Shown here in pieces: positions 1 to 6,616 of a stretch of 9,857 bases of DNA. The stretch covers positions 1 to 9,857 of the forward strand of contig URCV01000055.1 in NCBI GenBank assembly GCA_900546445.1, in the 5' to 3' direction. Both the position numbers and the translations under genes were made by a program. This DNA comes from an uncultured Bacteroidales bacterium. Lineage in GTDB: Bacteria > Bacteroidota > Bacteroidia > Bacteroidales > UBA932. Positions within the stretch are counted from its first letter, which is position 1. Each line of letters begins with the position of its first letter. The notes beneath the pieces were generated by a model. It saw nothing but the letters and a program-made list of their open reading frames with translations. It made no database searches and was not told where the DNA came from.

Positions 1-1
1 T

Positions 2-70
2 GTAACTTGCAGAGTTATTGATATGACTACGGAAACTAATTTAGACCAAGAGAGTATTTACAATGGATAA
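2..70 (+). CDS. Possible C-terminal tail of an upstream gene (partial)
   Basis: One plus-strand frame is open from the window edge to a TAA at 68-70, overlapping the first 8 bases of hypB. It would encode about 22 residues ending in Ile-Tyr-Asn-Gly. An overlapping stop and start would fit a translationally coupled operon in which hypB is not the first gene. The stretch is too short for recognition, and an open frame of this length can arise by chance. The other two plus frames are closed by stops before hypB. Confidence 0.25.
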   Translation, partial: VTCRVIDMTTETNLDQESIYNG

Positions 71-740
71 AGTTAAAGTTATTGAGATTAAGAAAAGTGT
101 TTTTGAAGATAATGACAGGGAGGCGGATCAGCTCAGATCTGAATTGAAGGGCAGGGGAGTGTTCCTGCTGAACCTGATGTCTTCCCCGGGGAGTGGAAAG
201 ACCACGACACTTATCTCTTTGATAAACAAGTTGAAAGAGCATATTAAGATAGCTGTGATGGAGGCTGATATAGATAGCGATGTGGATGCGGTGAAGATTA
301 AGGAGGCCACTGGCATAGAGAGCATTCAGCTTCATACCGGCGGGATGTGCCATCTCGATGCAGGGATGACTCGTCAAGGTCTCGAGAATTTGTCTCCTGA
401 AGGCTATGACTTGGTGATTCTGGAGAATGTAGGGAATCTGGTCTGTCCTGCGGAATTCGATACCGGTGCCTGTGCCAATGCTATGATTCTTTCTGTTCCT
501 GAAGGAGATGATAAGCCCTTGAAGTATCCTCTGATGTTCTCGGTTTGTGATATCGTGATAATAAATAAGATAGATGTTCAGCCGTATTTTAATTTTGACT
601 TGGAGCGCTGCGAGCGGAACGTTTATATGAGAAACCCTAAGGCTAAGATATTTCCTATCTGCGCCCTTAATGGGGATGGAGTTGACGCCCTTGCCGAGGC
701 TATTCTACAGAGAGTAAAACTCTGGCAGACAAATCAGTAA
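63..740 (+). CDS. hypB: Hydrogenase nickel incorporation GTPase HypB
   Basis: HypB is a cytoplasmic SIMIBI-class GTPase that works with HypA to insert nickel into [NiFe] hydrogenase precursors. In the 225-residue product the P-loop is at about 40-48 (SSPGSGKTT), an acidic Mg/switch motif at 67-76 (EADIDSDVDA), the metal-site Cys-His pair at 96-97 (GGMCHLDAGM), the switch segment ENVGNLVCPAEFDTG at 121-135 with its conserved Cys128, and the guanine-specificity motif NKID at 168-171. There is no His-rich N-terminal tail and no N-terminal CxxC nickel site, so this is the short HypB form. The start is the first ATG of the frame, with a purine-rich stretch about 10 bases upstream. The next gene starts 73 bases later. 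Base composition at third positions is more AT-rich than in the following gene. Family assignment is secure; the nickel enzyme served is not visible here. Confidence 0.96.
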   Translation: MDKVKVIEIKKSVFEDNDREADQLRSELKGRGVFLLNLMSSPGSGKTTTLISLINKLKEHIKIAVMEADIDSDVDAVKIKEATGIESIQLHTGGMCHLDAGMTRQGLENLSPEGYDLVILENVGNLVCPAEFDTGACANAMILSVPEGDDKPLKYPLMFSVCDIVIINKIDVQPYFNFDLERCERNVYMRNPKAKIFPICALNGDGVDALAEAILQRVKLWQTNQ

Positions 741-813
741 TTAATACCAATCTCAACCCCATCACCAAGCAGTCCATCACTGATAATAAATAACACTAAC
801 ACTTTTATATATT

Positions 814-3642
814 ATGCCTGAAATGTCAACGAAGTTTGTCCCTAAACACAAGGGCGACCCGAATCCTAATCCCAAACTCCTCAAGTTTGCGAGAAAGGTA
901 ACAGACAGAATAGTAAACAAGATGAAAGGCCTCACCACCGACGACCCTGAGTATTGGGGATTGGCCTGCATCTTCGAGGACGAAATGGACGAGAAGATGC
1001 GCGAAGCGGCCCTCGACCTGCTTCTGGACGTGGTATCCAGCAAGCCAATGCACGTGCGAGAGCACAGACCATATCCGCTCCTGGTACAGTGGAACCGTAA
1101 AAAGCACTATGTCGAAAGTGACGCAGAGTTCGACGAGTTGCTGGACAGATTGGCCTATCTGGGAATGCTCGAATACGACTACGGCGACAAATACACGAAG
1201 GAAGGACCGGTGGAAGGCACTACTTACAGACGCGAAGACCGCGAGTACTGGGTACCGCTCTTCGTGCCGGGCTCCGCAGAATATACAAATATGAACACCG
1301 AGCTGATGGATAAGCATCCGGAGCTCGCGATGTTCTTCGAGAGAATGACCTTCCTCCCGCTCGAGCACGTTACCGCTATGGTCCCTCCTGGAGGCGCAGG
1401 CATCGGAATGCACGTGATTCCAGTCGAGAAAGCCATCTCAATGGAGAACCAAACACTTGATATAGAGCATATTTCGTATTGGCTCAAAAAATACGAAGGC
1501 CACATCGGCGCCTCCATCTGTTCCTGCCGTTACGGAAGAAAGAAACTCGACGAGGGCTGTGCCGATGACTATCACGACTGGTGCATAGCCGTGGGCGATA
1601 TGGCGGATTACTGCCGCGAGACCGGAAGAGGCCGCGACATCAGCTACGATGAGGCTATGGAGATACTCCGCAGGGCCGAGGACAATGGCTATGTGCATCA
1701 GGTCACCAACATCGACGGAGAGGGCAAGATCTTCGCCATCTGTAACTGTAACGTAAAGATTTGCAACGCTTTGCGTACATCCCAGCTCTTCAACACGCCG
1801 AATATGTCCCGCAGTGCCTATGTCGCTAAGGTGGAGAAGGCCAATTGTGTCGCCTGTGGTCGTTGCGTGGAGTATTGCCCTGCCGGAGCCGTGAAACTGG
1901 GCCAGAAACTCTGTACCAAGAGCGGTGAGAAGGAGTATCCACGCCAAGTGCTGCCAGACGCCACCAAGTGGGGCAGTCATATGTGGAACGAAGACTATCG
2001 CGACAGAAACCGCATCAACTGCTATCCTAGCGGTACCGCCCCTTGCAAGACAGCCTGTCCGGCCCATATCGCAGTGCAAGGCTATCTGAAAAAAGCTGCC
2101 GAAGGTAAGTACAGAGAGGCACTCGAACTGATTAAACGCGAGAACCCATTCCCTGCAGTCTGCGGAAGAATCTGTAACAGACGTTGCGAGGACGCTTGCA
2201 CCCGTGGCACCATAGACCAGGCAGTCGCCATAGATGCCGTGAAGAAATTTATCGCCGAACAGGACCTGAAGGCAGAGCACCGCTTTGTACCGGAGATAGT
2301 CGTGGCTTCCAACCTCGGCAGATGGAAAGAGAAGATTGCCATCATAGGAGGAGGTCCTGCCGGTCTTTCCTGTGCATACTACCTCGCCTCTATGGGTTAC
2401 TATCCTACGGTATTTGAGAAAAATGAGCAGCCTGGAGGAATGCTCCGCTACGGAATTCCGTCATACAAGCTCGAGAAGGATGTAATCGACGCCGAGATAG
2501 ATATAATGAGAGAGATTGGCGTAGATATCCGTACCGGTATCGAAGTGGGTAAGGATATCACCATCGCTCAGCTCCGAGAGCAGGGCTATAAGGGTTTCTA
2601 TGTAGCCATAGGCTGTCAGGGCGGGCGCCTTCCTGGAATCCCGGGCCAGGAACTCAGCGGAGTACGCACCGCCATCGACTTCCTGCACGTGGCTAACACC
2701 GGTGCCCTGCCGGTATCGGGTAAGGTGGTAGTAGTCGGAGGAGGTAATGTCGCCATCGATGCTGCCCGAGTGGCAAAGCGCAGCGGAGCCTCTGAGGTAA
2801 CTATGCTATCCCTTGAAACTGAGGATATTATGCCGGCTTCTCCTCTCGAGAGAGCAGAGGCCCGTGAGGACGGGGTAACTATACTCCCTGGCTGGGGTCC
2901 TAAGGAAGTCAAAGGAACTGAGAAGGTCGAGGGAATCGTCTTTAAGAAATGTACTTCCGTCTTTGACGAGAGCCATCGCTTCGCTCCTAAATACGACGAG
3001 GAGCAGACCCTCAGCCTCGATGCAGATCTCGTCATCTTCGCTATCGGACAGACTGTGGAACTTAAGAATCTGCTCGAGGGTACAAAGGTAGAGTTTTTCC
3101 GCGGAGTCTATCCTGTGGCCGACAAACTCACTTATCAGACTGCCGAAGAGGATATCTTCGTGGGCGGAGACTGCTTCACAGGACCGAAATTCGCTATCGA
3201 TGCCATAGCCGCAGGAAAGGAGGCAGCAGAGTCGCTGCACCGTTATGTACAGCACGGACATATGACAATTGGCCGAAACAGAAGAGACTTCATCGAGCTG
3301 GATAAGAGCGAGATAGTCGTGGAAAGCTACGACAATTCCTCCCGTCAGGTCGAGGCCAAGTCAGAGGGTACGGCTCCATTCAGGGAGTATCAGCAGACTC
3401 TCACGGAAGAGCAGGTTCGCAAGGAAACTGCCAGATGTCTGGGCTGCGGCGCTTCCATTGTGGACCCGAACAAGTGCATCGGTTGCGGTCTGTGTACTAC
3501 CAAGTGTGGTTTCGATGCCATTCATCTGCATAGGACTATGCCTGAATGCAGCACTATGGTAACCTCCGAGGACAAGGTCGGCGCACTGCTGCCGTATGTA
3601 CTCAAGAGGGGAGTGAAGATACTGACTAAGAAGAAAAGCTGA
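814..3642 (+). CDS. Multidomain Fe-S flavoprotein: Cys-rich module, ferredoxin, GltD-like NAD(P)H/FAD oxidoreductase
   Basis: This 942-residue soluble protein probably moves electrons between NAD(P)H, FAD and ferredoxin-type clusters. From the N-terminus: residues 1-230 have no motif I recognise. A Cys-rich region follows (Cys236, 238, 249, 257, 267, then C310-N-C312 and Cys317). A [4Fe-4S] motif Cys345/348/351/355 ends in CP. A GltD N-terminal-type Fe-S domain at about 400-490 carries Cys403, 411, 415, 450, 454, 458 and 462. The FAD site GGGPAG is at 512-517, the NAD(P)H site GGGNVA at 642-647, and the C-terminal FAD motif GGD at 784-786. A last Cys group has Cys875/878 and Cys888/891/894/898, the last followed by Gly rather than the usual Pro. 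No signal peptide or membrane segment is seen. It lies between hypB and hypA, and its TGA overlaps the hypA ATG by one base, implying co-expression with nickel-enzyme maturation. The substrate is unknown; the GltD module alone does not make it glutamate synthase. Confidence 0.88.
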   Translation: MPEMSTKFVPKHKGDPNPNPKLLKFARKVTDRIVNKMKGLTTDDPEYWGLACIFEDEMDEKMREAALDLLLDVVSSKPMHVREHRPYPLLVQWNRKKHYVESDAEFDELLDRLAYLGMLEYDYGDKYTKEGPVEGTTYRREDREYWVPLFVPGSAEYTNMNTELMDKHPELAMFFERMTFLPLEHVTAMVPPGGAGIGMHVIPVEKAISMENQTLDIEHISYWLKKYEGHIGASICSCRYGRKKLDEGCADDYHDWCIAVGDMADYCRETGRGRDISYDEAMEILRRAEDNGYVHQVTNIDGEGKIFAICNCNVKICNALRTSQLFNTPNMSRSAYVAKVEKANCVACGRCVEYCPAGAVKLGQKLCTKSGEKEYPRQVLPDATKWGSHMWNEDYRDRNRINCYPSGTAPCKTACPAHIAVQGYLKKAAEGKYREALELIKRENPFPAVCGRICNRRCEDACTRGTIDQAVAIDAVKKFIAEQDLKAEHRFVPEIVVASNLGRWKEKIAIIGGGPAGLSCAYYLASMGYYPTVFEKNEQPGGMLRYGIPSYKLEKDVIDAEIDIMREIGVDIRTGIEVGKDITIAQLREQGYKGFYVAIGCQGGRLPGIPGQELSGVRTAIDFLHVANTGALPVSGKVVVVGGGNVAIDAARVAKRSGASEVTMLSLETEDIMPASPLERAEAREDGVTILPGWGPKEVKGTEKVEGIVFKKCTSVFDESHRFAPKYDEEQTLSLDADLVIFAIGQTVELKNLLEGTKVEFFRGVYPVADKLTYQTAEEDIFVGGDCFTGPKFAIDAIAAGKEAAESLHRYVQHGHMTIGRNRRDFIELDKSEIVVESYDNSSRQVEAKSEGTAPFREYQQTLTEEQVRKETARCLGCGASIVDPNKCIGCGLCTTKCGFDAIHLHRTMPECSTMVTSEDKVGALLPYVLKRGVKILTKKKS

Positions 3643-3992
3643 TGCACGAACTTGGCATAGTATTCTACATTATCCGCGACGTGAAGCAGGTGGCGCAGGA
3701 GAATTCCGTGACCAAGGTTTCGAAGGTCGTGATGAATATCGGTGAGGTATCGACCGTGGTGCCTGAATACCTCACTGATTGCTGGAGATGGGCAGCCGAC
3801 AAGGAAGAAATCCTAAGGGGCTGCACTCTCGAGTGTCAAAGCATAAAGGCTGTAAGCTATTGCGAGGATTGTCACGCGGAGTATGAGACCATTACTCACG
3901 GGAAGAAATGTCCCTGCTGCGGAAGCGAAAATACTTACCTTCTAAGAGGTAATGAAGTGGAAATCAAAGAAATAGAAATTAAAGAAGAGTAA
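3642..3992 (+). CDS. hypA: Hydrogenase maturation nickel metallochaperone HypA
   Basis: HypA binds nickel through its N-terminal Met-His-Glu and passes it, with HypB, to [NiFe] enzyme precursors. The 116-residue product has the usual family length, begins MHELGI (His2 is the nickel ligand), and carries the structural zinc site as two CxxC pairs, Cys74/77 and Cys90/93. The acidic tail is typical. The ATG shares its A with the TGA of the preceding flavoprotein gene, so translation is very likely coupled. It ends in tandem stops (TAATAA) and the next ATG is 4 bases after the first. Extra cysteines (47, 61, 65, 92) lie outside the two canonical pairs. Identification is secure. Confidence 0.95.
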   Translation: MHELGIVFYIIRDVKQVAQENSVTKVSKVVMNIGEVSTVVPEYLTDCWRWAADKEEILRGCTLECQSIKAVSYCEDCHAEYETITHGKKCPCCGSENTYLLRGNEVEIKEIEIKEE

Positions 3993-3996
3993 TAAT

Positions 3997-4341
3997 ATGT
4001 GTTGTTTTTTAGTACCGATGGCCCAGGCCGTCGCCACCACCATTTACAGGAAAAGCATCGAATCCCATAACACGGGATCAGGAACTGCTGCCTTTGTCAA
4101 ATCCAAAGTTAAAGACCTGGAGAAAATGCTCTGGGGAGGAACTTTGATGCTAATCGTAGATCATATCATCAACGGGGAACTCATCTGGCGTTTCCCATTC
4201 TTCACCGCCCTTACCGAAGTGGACGGAACGGCGGTTTTCTTAAAGGAACTGCTTACTGTGGGACTGCCAATGTCCCTGGCGCTCACCTTCTGCTGGTTAG
4301 GTGTTAATCTTCTGAAGGCCAGAAAGATGGCGAAAGCGTAA
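3997..4341 (+). CDS. Small membrane protein with Met-Cys-Cys N-terminus, last gene of the hyp operon
   Basis: I do not recognise a named family with certainty. The 114-residue product begins MCCFLVP, has a short amphipathic stretch to about residue 20, a soluble basic part (20-43), a hydrophobic segment at about 44-59 containing Asp55-His56, a middle loop with EVDG at 74-77, and a second hydrophobic segment at about 85-106 followed by a basic tail. Two membrane spans are therefore likely. The N-terminal Cys-Cys is not a lipobox signal, because no signal peptide precedes it; it could be a metal or thiol site. Only 4 bases separate it from hypA and the operon terminator follows at once, so it belongs to the same transcript. 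A role in membrane attachment of the flavoprotein or its partner enzyme is conjecture from position only. Confidence 0.75.
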   Translation: MCCFLVPMAQAVATTIYRKSIESHNTGSGTAAFVKSKVKDLEKMLWGGTLMLIVDHIINGELIWRFPFFTALTEVDGTAVFLKELLTVGLPMSLALTFCWLGVNLLKARKMAKA

Positions 4342-4345
4342 AAAT

Positions 4346-4376
4346 AAGGGCTGACTCTACTGAGCCAGCCCTTTTT
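4346..4376. terminator. Rho-independent terminator, likely bidirectional
   Basis: A 12-bp stem (4346-4357 against 4362-4373) with one A/C mismatch and a TACT loop is followed by a run of T (4372-4376). On the minus strand the sequence past the stem reads TTATTTTTA, so the same hairpin can stop transcription from the converging membrane-protein gene. It begins 4 bases after the stop of the last operon gene and ends 4 bases before the stop of the minus-strand gene. Confidence 0.9.
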
Positions 4377-4380
4377 GAAA

Positions 4381-5424
4381 CTAGGCTCGTCTTGCCATAG
4401 CTTCCTTATAATATTTCTGATTAACGAATACGTCCTCCTTGTAAGGATTGATGTGACGTTTCTTAGCCTGAACGATGATGTAGGTCAATGCTATTACATT
4501 AACTACAAGAGCCAAGGCGCTGACTATCAGCATAGCGCTAGGGTCGGCATTGGCGCTGCCACCTTCCACGATTCCGTTAAGGGTGCCATCTGCGTACAGA
4601 CGAGGCAGGGTAGCCCATTTGCTGGCGGCGGTGCCGTCAGAGAAGGTAATCTGGAAGAGAGGGAATACCTGTGCGAACATACACCAGATAGCCAGAGTGT
4701 TAGCCCTGTTCTGAATCCAACCGCCCTTATTCCAGAGAATAGCTGCGATGGTAGGTGCAAGCAGAAGTGCGATACCGCAATACCATGAGTGGGTAGGAAG
4801 GCAGTTATATGTATATGCAAAGTTCCAGATATCATATACCACGATATATACCCAGGTCATATCCGGCCACAGCATATCTTTCTTATCCTTAGAAGAATAA
4901 ATGTTCCACCAAGCAGTCATACAGAAGATATTCAGGATACCGGCGATACCGTTCAGTACATTATGCCAACCTCCGAATAACCACACGTCCTCATTTGAAA
5001 GTCTCCACACTCCCCATCCCTTGATGGCAGTCTCAAAGTCAGAAGCCACGGCGATAAGGATATTGATGGCTACGATGACGAATGGGAAAGGTTTGAACCA
5101 GTGTTTTTTGCCAATTCCCCAGCCATATTTGATCATCATAAATCCTATACATCCTGCCAGAGCCGCGTAGATCTTCGCGTAATGGAACCAGCCGTTCATA
5201 TACAGGTAGGTCTGATTCTTTAAAGCCCACTGAGCTCCTGTGGCTGCACCTATCTGTATGGCTACAAAGTAGATAGTAAGTGCTGCAGGAAGAAGGAAAA
5301 ACATAAATGCACCACCGAATTTACTCCTGCGAGCGAATTCGTTAAGCAGGATTAGGCCCAAAAGGACAGCGATCATCGCTATCCACTGATATACGGCCAT
5401 ATCCCCGTAAACATGAAATAACAT
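4381..5424 (-). CDS. Nine-segment integral membrane protein, DUF5692-like
   Basis: The 347-residue product is strongly hydrophobic, with likely membrane spans at about 11-28, 38-60, 83-100, 112-129, 155-176, 190-206, 214-231, 242-260 and 297-319, and a short basic C-terminal tail. Loops are rich in Trp and Tyr, and several conserved-looking polar groups sit at membrane edges (LNEFARRSK at 27-35, ASDFETAIKGWGVWRLSNEDVW at about 127-148, HNVLNG at 154-159). From memory it resembles the uncharacterised DUF5692 family of anaerobes; I cannot confirm this without a profile search. No transporter signature I know is present. The start at 5424 is the first ATG; Met9 at 5400 is an alternative. It converges on the hyp operon and diverges from the dehydrogenase gene, so it is its own transcription unit. 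Confidence 0.85.
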   Translation of the reverse strand: MLFHVYGDMAVYQWIAMIAVLLGLILLNEFARRSKFGGAFMFFLLPAALTIYFVAIQIGAATGAQWALKNQTYLYMNGWFHYAKIYAALAGCIGFMMIKYGWGIGKKHWFKPFPFVIVAINILIAVASDFETAIKGWGVWRLSNEDVWLFGGWHNVLNGIAGILNIFCMTAWWNIYSSKDKKDMLWPDMTWVYIVVYDIWNFAYTYNCLPTHSWYCGIALLLAPTIAAILWNKGGWIQNRANTLAIWCMFAQVFPLFQITFSDGTAASKWATLPRLYADGTLNGIVEGGSANADPSAMLIVSALALVVNVIALTYIIVQAKKRHINPYKEDVFVNQKYYKEAMARRA

Positions 5425-5529
5425 AATTGAATAAAAGTTTTGGTTATTAAATTATTAGTGGAGTAAAATTACTTTATATCCTGCTATTTTCCAAATATTT
5501 GAAAATTTTTCCGAAATTTGTCCCCAGTT
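5425..5529. promoter_or_regulatory. Divergent promoter region with a 10-bp palindrome
   Basis: This AT-rich gap separates the two divergent start codons and must hold both promoters. It contains a perfect palindrome CAAATATTTG at 5492-5501, each strand of which has a sequence close to the Bacteroidetes -7 element (TAnnTTTG, one mismatch). A second near match, GAAATTTG, lies at 5513-5520, only 9 bases before the dehydrogenase ATG. No clear -33 TTTG at the usual distance was found, so the exact promoters are uncertain. Confidence 0.35.
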
Positions 5530-6306
5530 ATGGAATATGCAGTGATTACCGGAGCCGCCTCCGGAATGGGAAAGATATATGCCAATTCCCTTGCTTCGAA
5601 GGGTTTTGGCCTTTGCCTGATAGACATAAATGAGAAAGGATTGGCCGAAGTGGAAAGAGAATTGCAGGAACTCCTGGGAACGCAGTGTCCACGGATAATA
5701 AGATTGGCCCAGAATCTGGCTGAACCCGAGGCAGCACGAAAAGTGGCGGAGCAAGTTAAAGATTTGAACGTCAAGATATTGATAAATAATGCGGGGATGA
5801 TTTTCACCTCCTCTATCGAGGAGACCCCCTATGCTCGTCTTTCCTCTATGATGATGCTGCATATGCAGACCCCTCTGCTGCTCTGTCACGAACTTCTTCC
5901 TCAGCTCAAGGCCAATTCCGGCTATATCCTGAACATCTCCTCCATCTGTGCCTGGATGCATTGGCCGGCCATAGGGATGTACGGGAACACCAAGGCTTTC
6001 GTGAAAAATTACTCCCGTTCCCTTCGGATAGAATGCCGCGGCAGCGGGCTAAGCGTCACTACCGCCTATTTCGGGGCAGTGGACACTCCGCTCTTCGGAT
6101 TTTCCCCTAAGGTCCGCAAGACAATGCTCAGGCTGGGTCTGATGATAAGCCCGCAAAAGGCTGTCAGCAAAGCTCTTGGTGCTATGGAAAGGCGTCGCCG
6201 CTCCATTACCCCGGGCTTTCTGAACAAACTCGCCACCCTCTTCGCCCCGCTGCTCTCGGAGCGCTTCCTCGCCTTTTTATATCGTAAATTCAAACATCTC
6301 CTATAA
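5530..6306 (+). CDS. Short-chain dehydrogenase/reductase (SDR family)
   Basis: This is a classical NAD(P)-dependent SDR, a soluble oxidoreductase acting on an alcohol or carbonyl group; the substrate cannot be read from the sequence. Counting from the ATG at 5530 (258 residues), the cofactor motif TGAASGMG is at 7-14, the structural NNAG at 86-89, and the catalytic Ser138, Tyr151 and Lys155 (YGNTK) are all present. An aspartate in LIDIN after the second strand favours NAD(H) over NADP(H), a weak inference. The frame is open 12 bases further to a TTG at 5518, but the ATG fits the family start better and the TTG sits inside a promoter-like string. The C-terminus is very basic and hydrophobic and could touch membranes. 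Three bases after its stop begins a truncated ABC-F gene, so the two were probably an operon. Confidence 0.92.
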   Translation: MEYAVITGAASGMGKIYANSLASKGFGLCLIDINEKGLAEVERELQELLGTQCPRIIRLAQNLAEPEAARKVAEQVKDLNVKILINNAGMIFTSSIEETPYARLSSMMMLHMQTPLLLCHELLPQLKANSGYILNISSICAWMHWPAIGMYGNTKAFVKNYSRSLRIECRGSGLSVTTAYFGAVDTPLFGFSPKVRKTMLRLGLMISPQKAVSKALGAMERRRRSITPGFLNKLATLFAPLLSERFLAFLYRKFKHLL

Positions 6307-6309
6307 TAT

Positions 6310-6399
6310 ATGCCTTCCTATCTTCAGGTCGAAAGACTCTCCAAATCCTACGGTCTTAAGGTTTGTGGAGAAGAATGTAAATCCACAAACTTTGGTTAA
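6310..6399 (+). pseudogene. Truncated 5' end of an ABC-F type ATPase gene
   Basis: The first codons read MPSYLQVERLSKSYGLK, matching the way ABC-F proteins (Uup/EttA-like, ribosome-associated, two nucleotide-binding domains, usually well over 500 residues) begin in Bacteroidetes. The expected continuation into the first Walker A region is missing: after Lys17 (6358-6360) the frame runs through an inverted repeat and stops at TAA 6397-6399, giving 29 codons. The break coincides with the left arm of the 6358-6393 repeat. The ATG lies 3 bases after the SDR stop. I read this as the stub of a gene destroyed by insertion or deletion; an assembly join is the other explanation. The similarity rests on few residues. 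Confidence 0.6.
6358..6393. repeat. Inverted repeat at the ABC-F break point
   Basis: GTTTGTGGA (6361-6369) is exactly inverted as TCCACAAAC (6382-6390), with a 12-base loop. The match extends outward by two more pairs after one G/T wobble (to 6358 and 6393). There is no T-run on either strand, so it is not a standard terminator. It starts exactly where similarity to ABC-F ends, and the minus-strand fragment at 6396-6563 stops 3 bases beyond it, so it could be the end of a lost mobile element. Confidence 0.6.
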
Positions 6400-6563
6400 C
6401 TCAAAGCAACCCTCCTGACGCCGCCTTCAACTGGCACTGGTTCAACTGCGGCATGTGGTACATTTGAAAGTGATACGGGTGGTACATCGAGGGAAACGCC
6501 TTCCTCGCTCGGAGACAGTCCTTCTATCCAGTCCTCAATGCTCTTGGTTTTTATGTAATTGTT
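6396..6563 (-). pseudogene. C-terminal gene fragment without start codon, unidentified
   Basis: The minus strand is open for 55 codons between a TAG at 6564-6566 and the stop TAA at 6396-6398, with no ATG in frame. The translation looks like real protein: an acidic, Trp-containing start (SIEDWIEGLSPSEEG), then a Pro/Val-rich segment (LDVPPVSLSNVPHAAVEPV) and a basic end (GGVRRVALS). Both plus-strand frames across most of it are interrupted. The upstream break falls inside the left arm of the 6562-6616 palindrome. I cannot assign a family. The simplest reading is the 3' end of a gene whose front part was lost when the palindrome and ATPase segment arrived. Confidence 0.45.
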
Positions 6564-6616
6564 CTATTCACTTGCAGAGTTATACAAATTTTGTATAATA
6601 TGGCAAGTGAATGGAA
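6562..6616. repeat. Long imperfect palindrome upstream of the ATPase gene
   Basis: The outer arm TTCTATTCACTTGC (6562-6575) pairs with GCAAGTGAATGGAA (6603-6616) with a single T/G wobble. After four weakly matched bases on each side, the inner arm TTATACAAA (6580-6588) pairs perfectly with TTTGTATAA (6590-6598) around one central T. As RNA this would fold into a hairpin of roughly 23-25 pairs. It is not followed by a T-run and lies 90 bases before the ATPase ATG, so it is more likely an operator, a recombination or insertion site, or a leader hairpin than a terminator. Confidence 0.85.

Noticed and set aside
1438..2280. 280-codon minus-strand frame inside the flavoprotein gene
   Set aside because: It is the antisense of clearly coding sequence with intact Fe-S motifs; long antisense openings are expected in GC-rich genes.
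4375..4788. 137-codon plus-strand frame over the membrane-protein gene
   Set aside because: It begins within the terminator region and is antisense to a coherent nine-span membrane protein.
5518..5529. TTG start extending the SDR by four residues
   Set aside because: The ATG at 5530 gives the usual SDR start right before the first strand, and the TTG lies inside a promoter-like string.
6358..6393. Inverted repeat as a terminator for the SDR or the minus-strand fragment
   Set aside because: The 12-base loop and absence of a T-run on either strand do not fit intrinsic termination.
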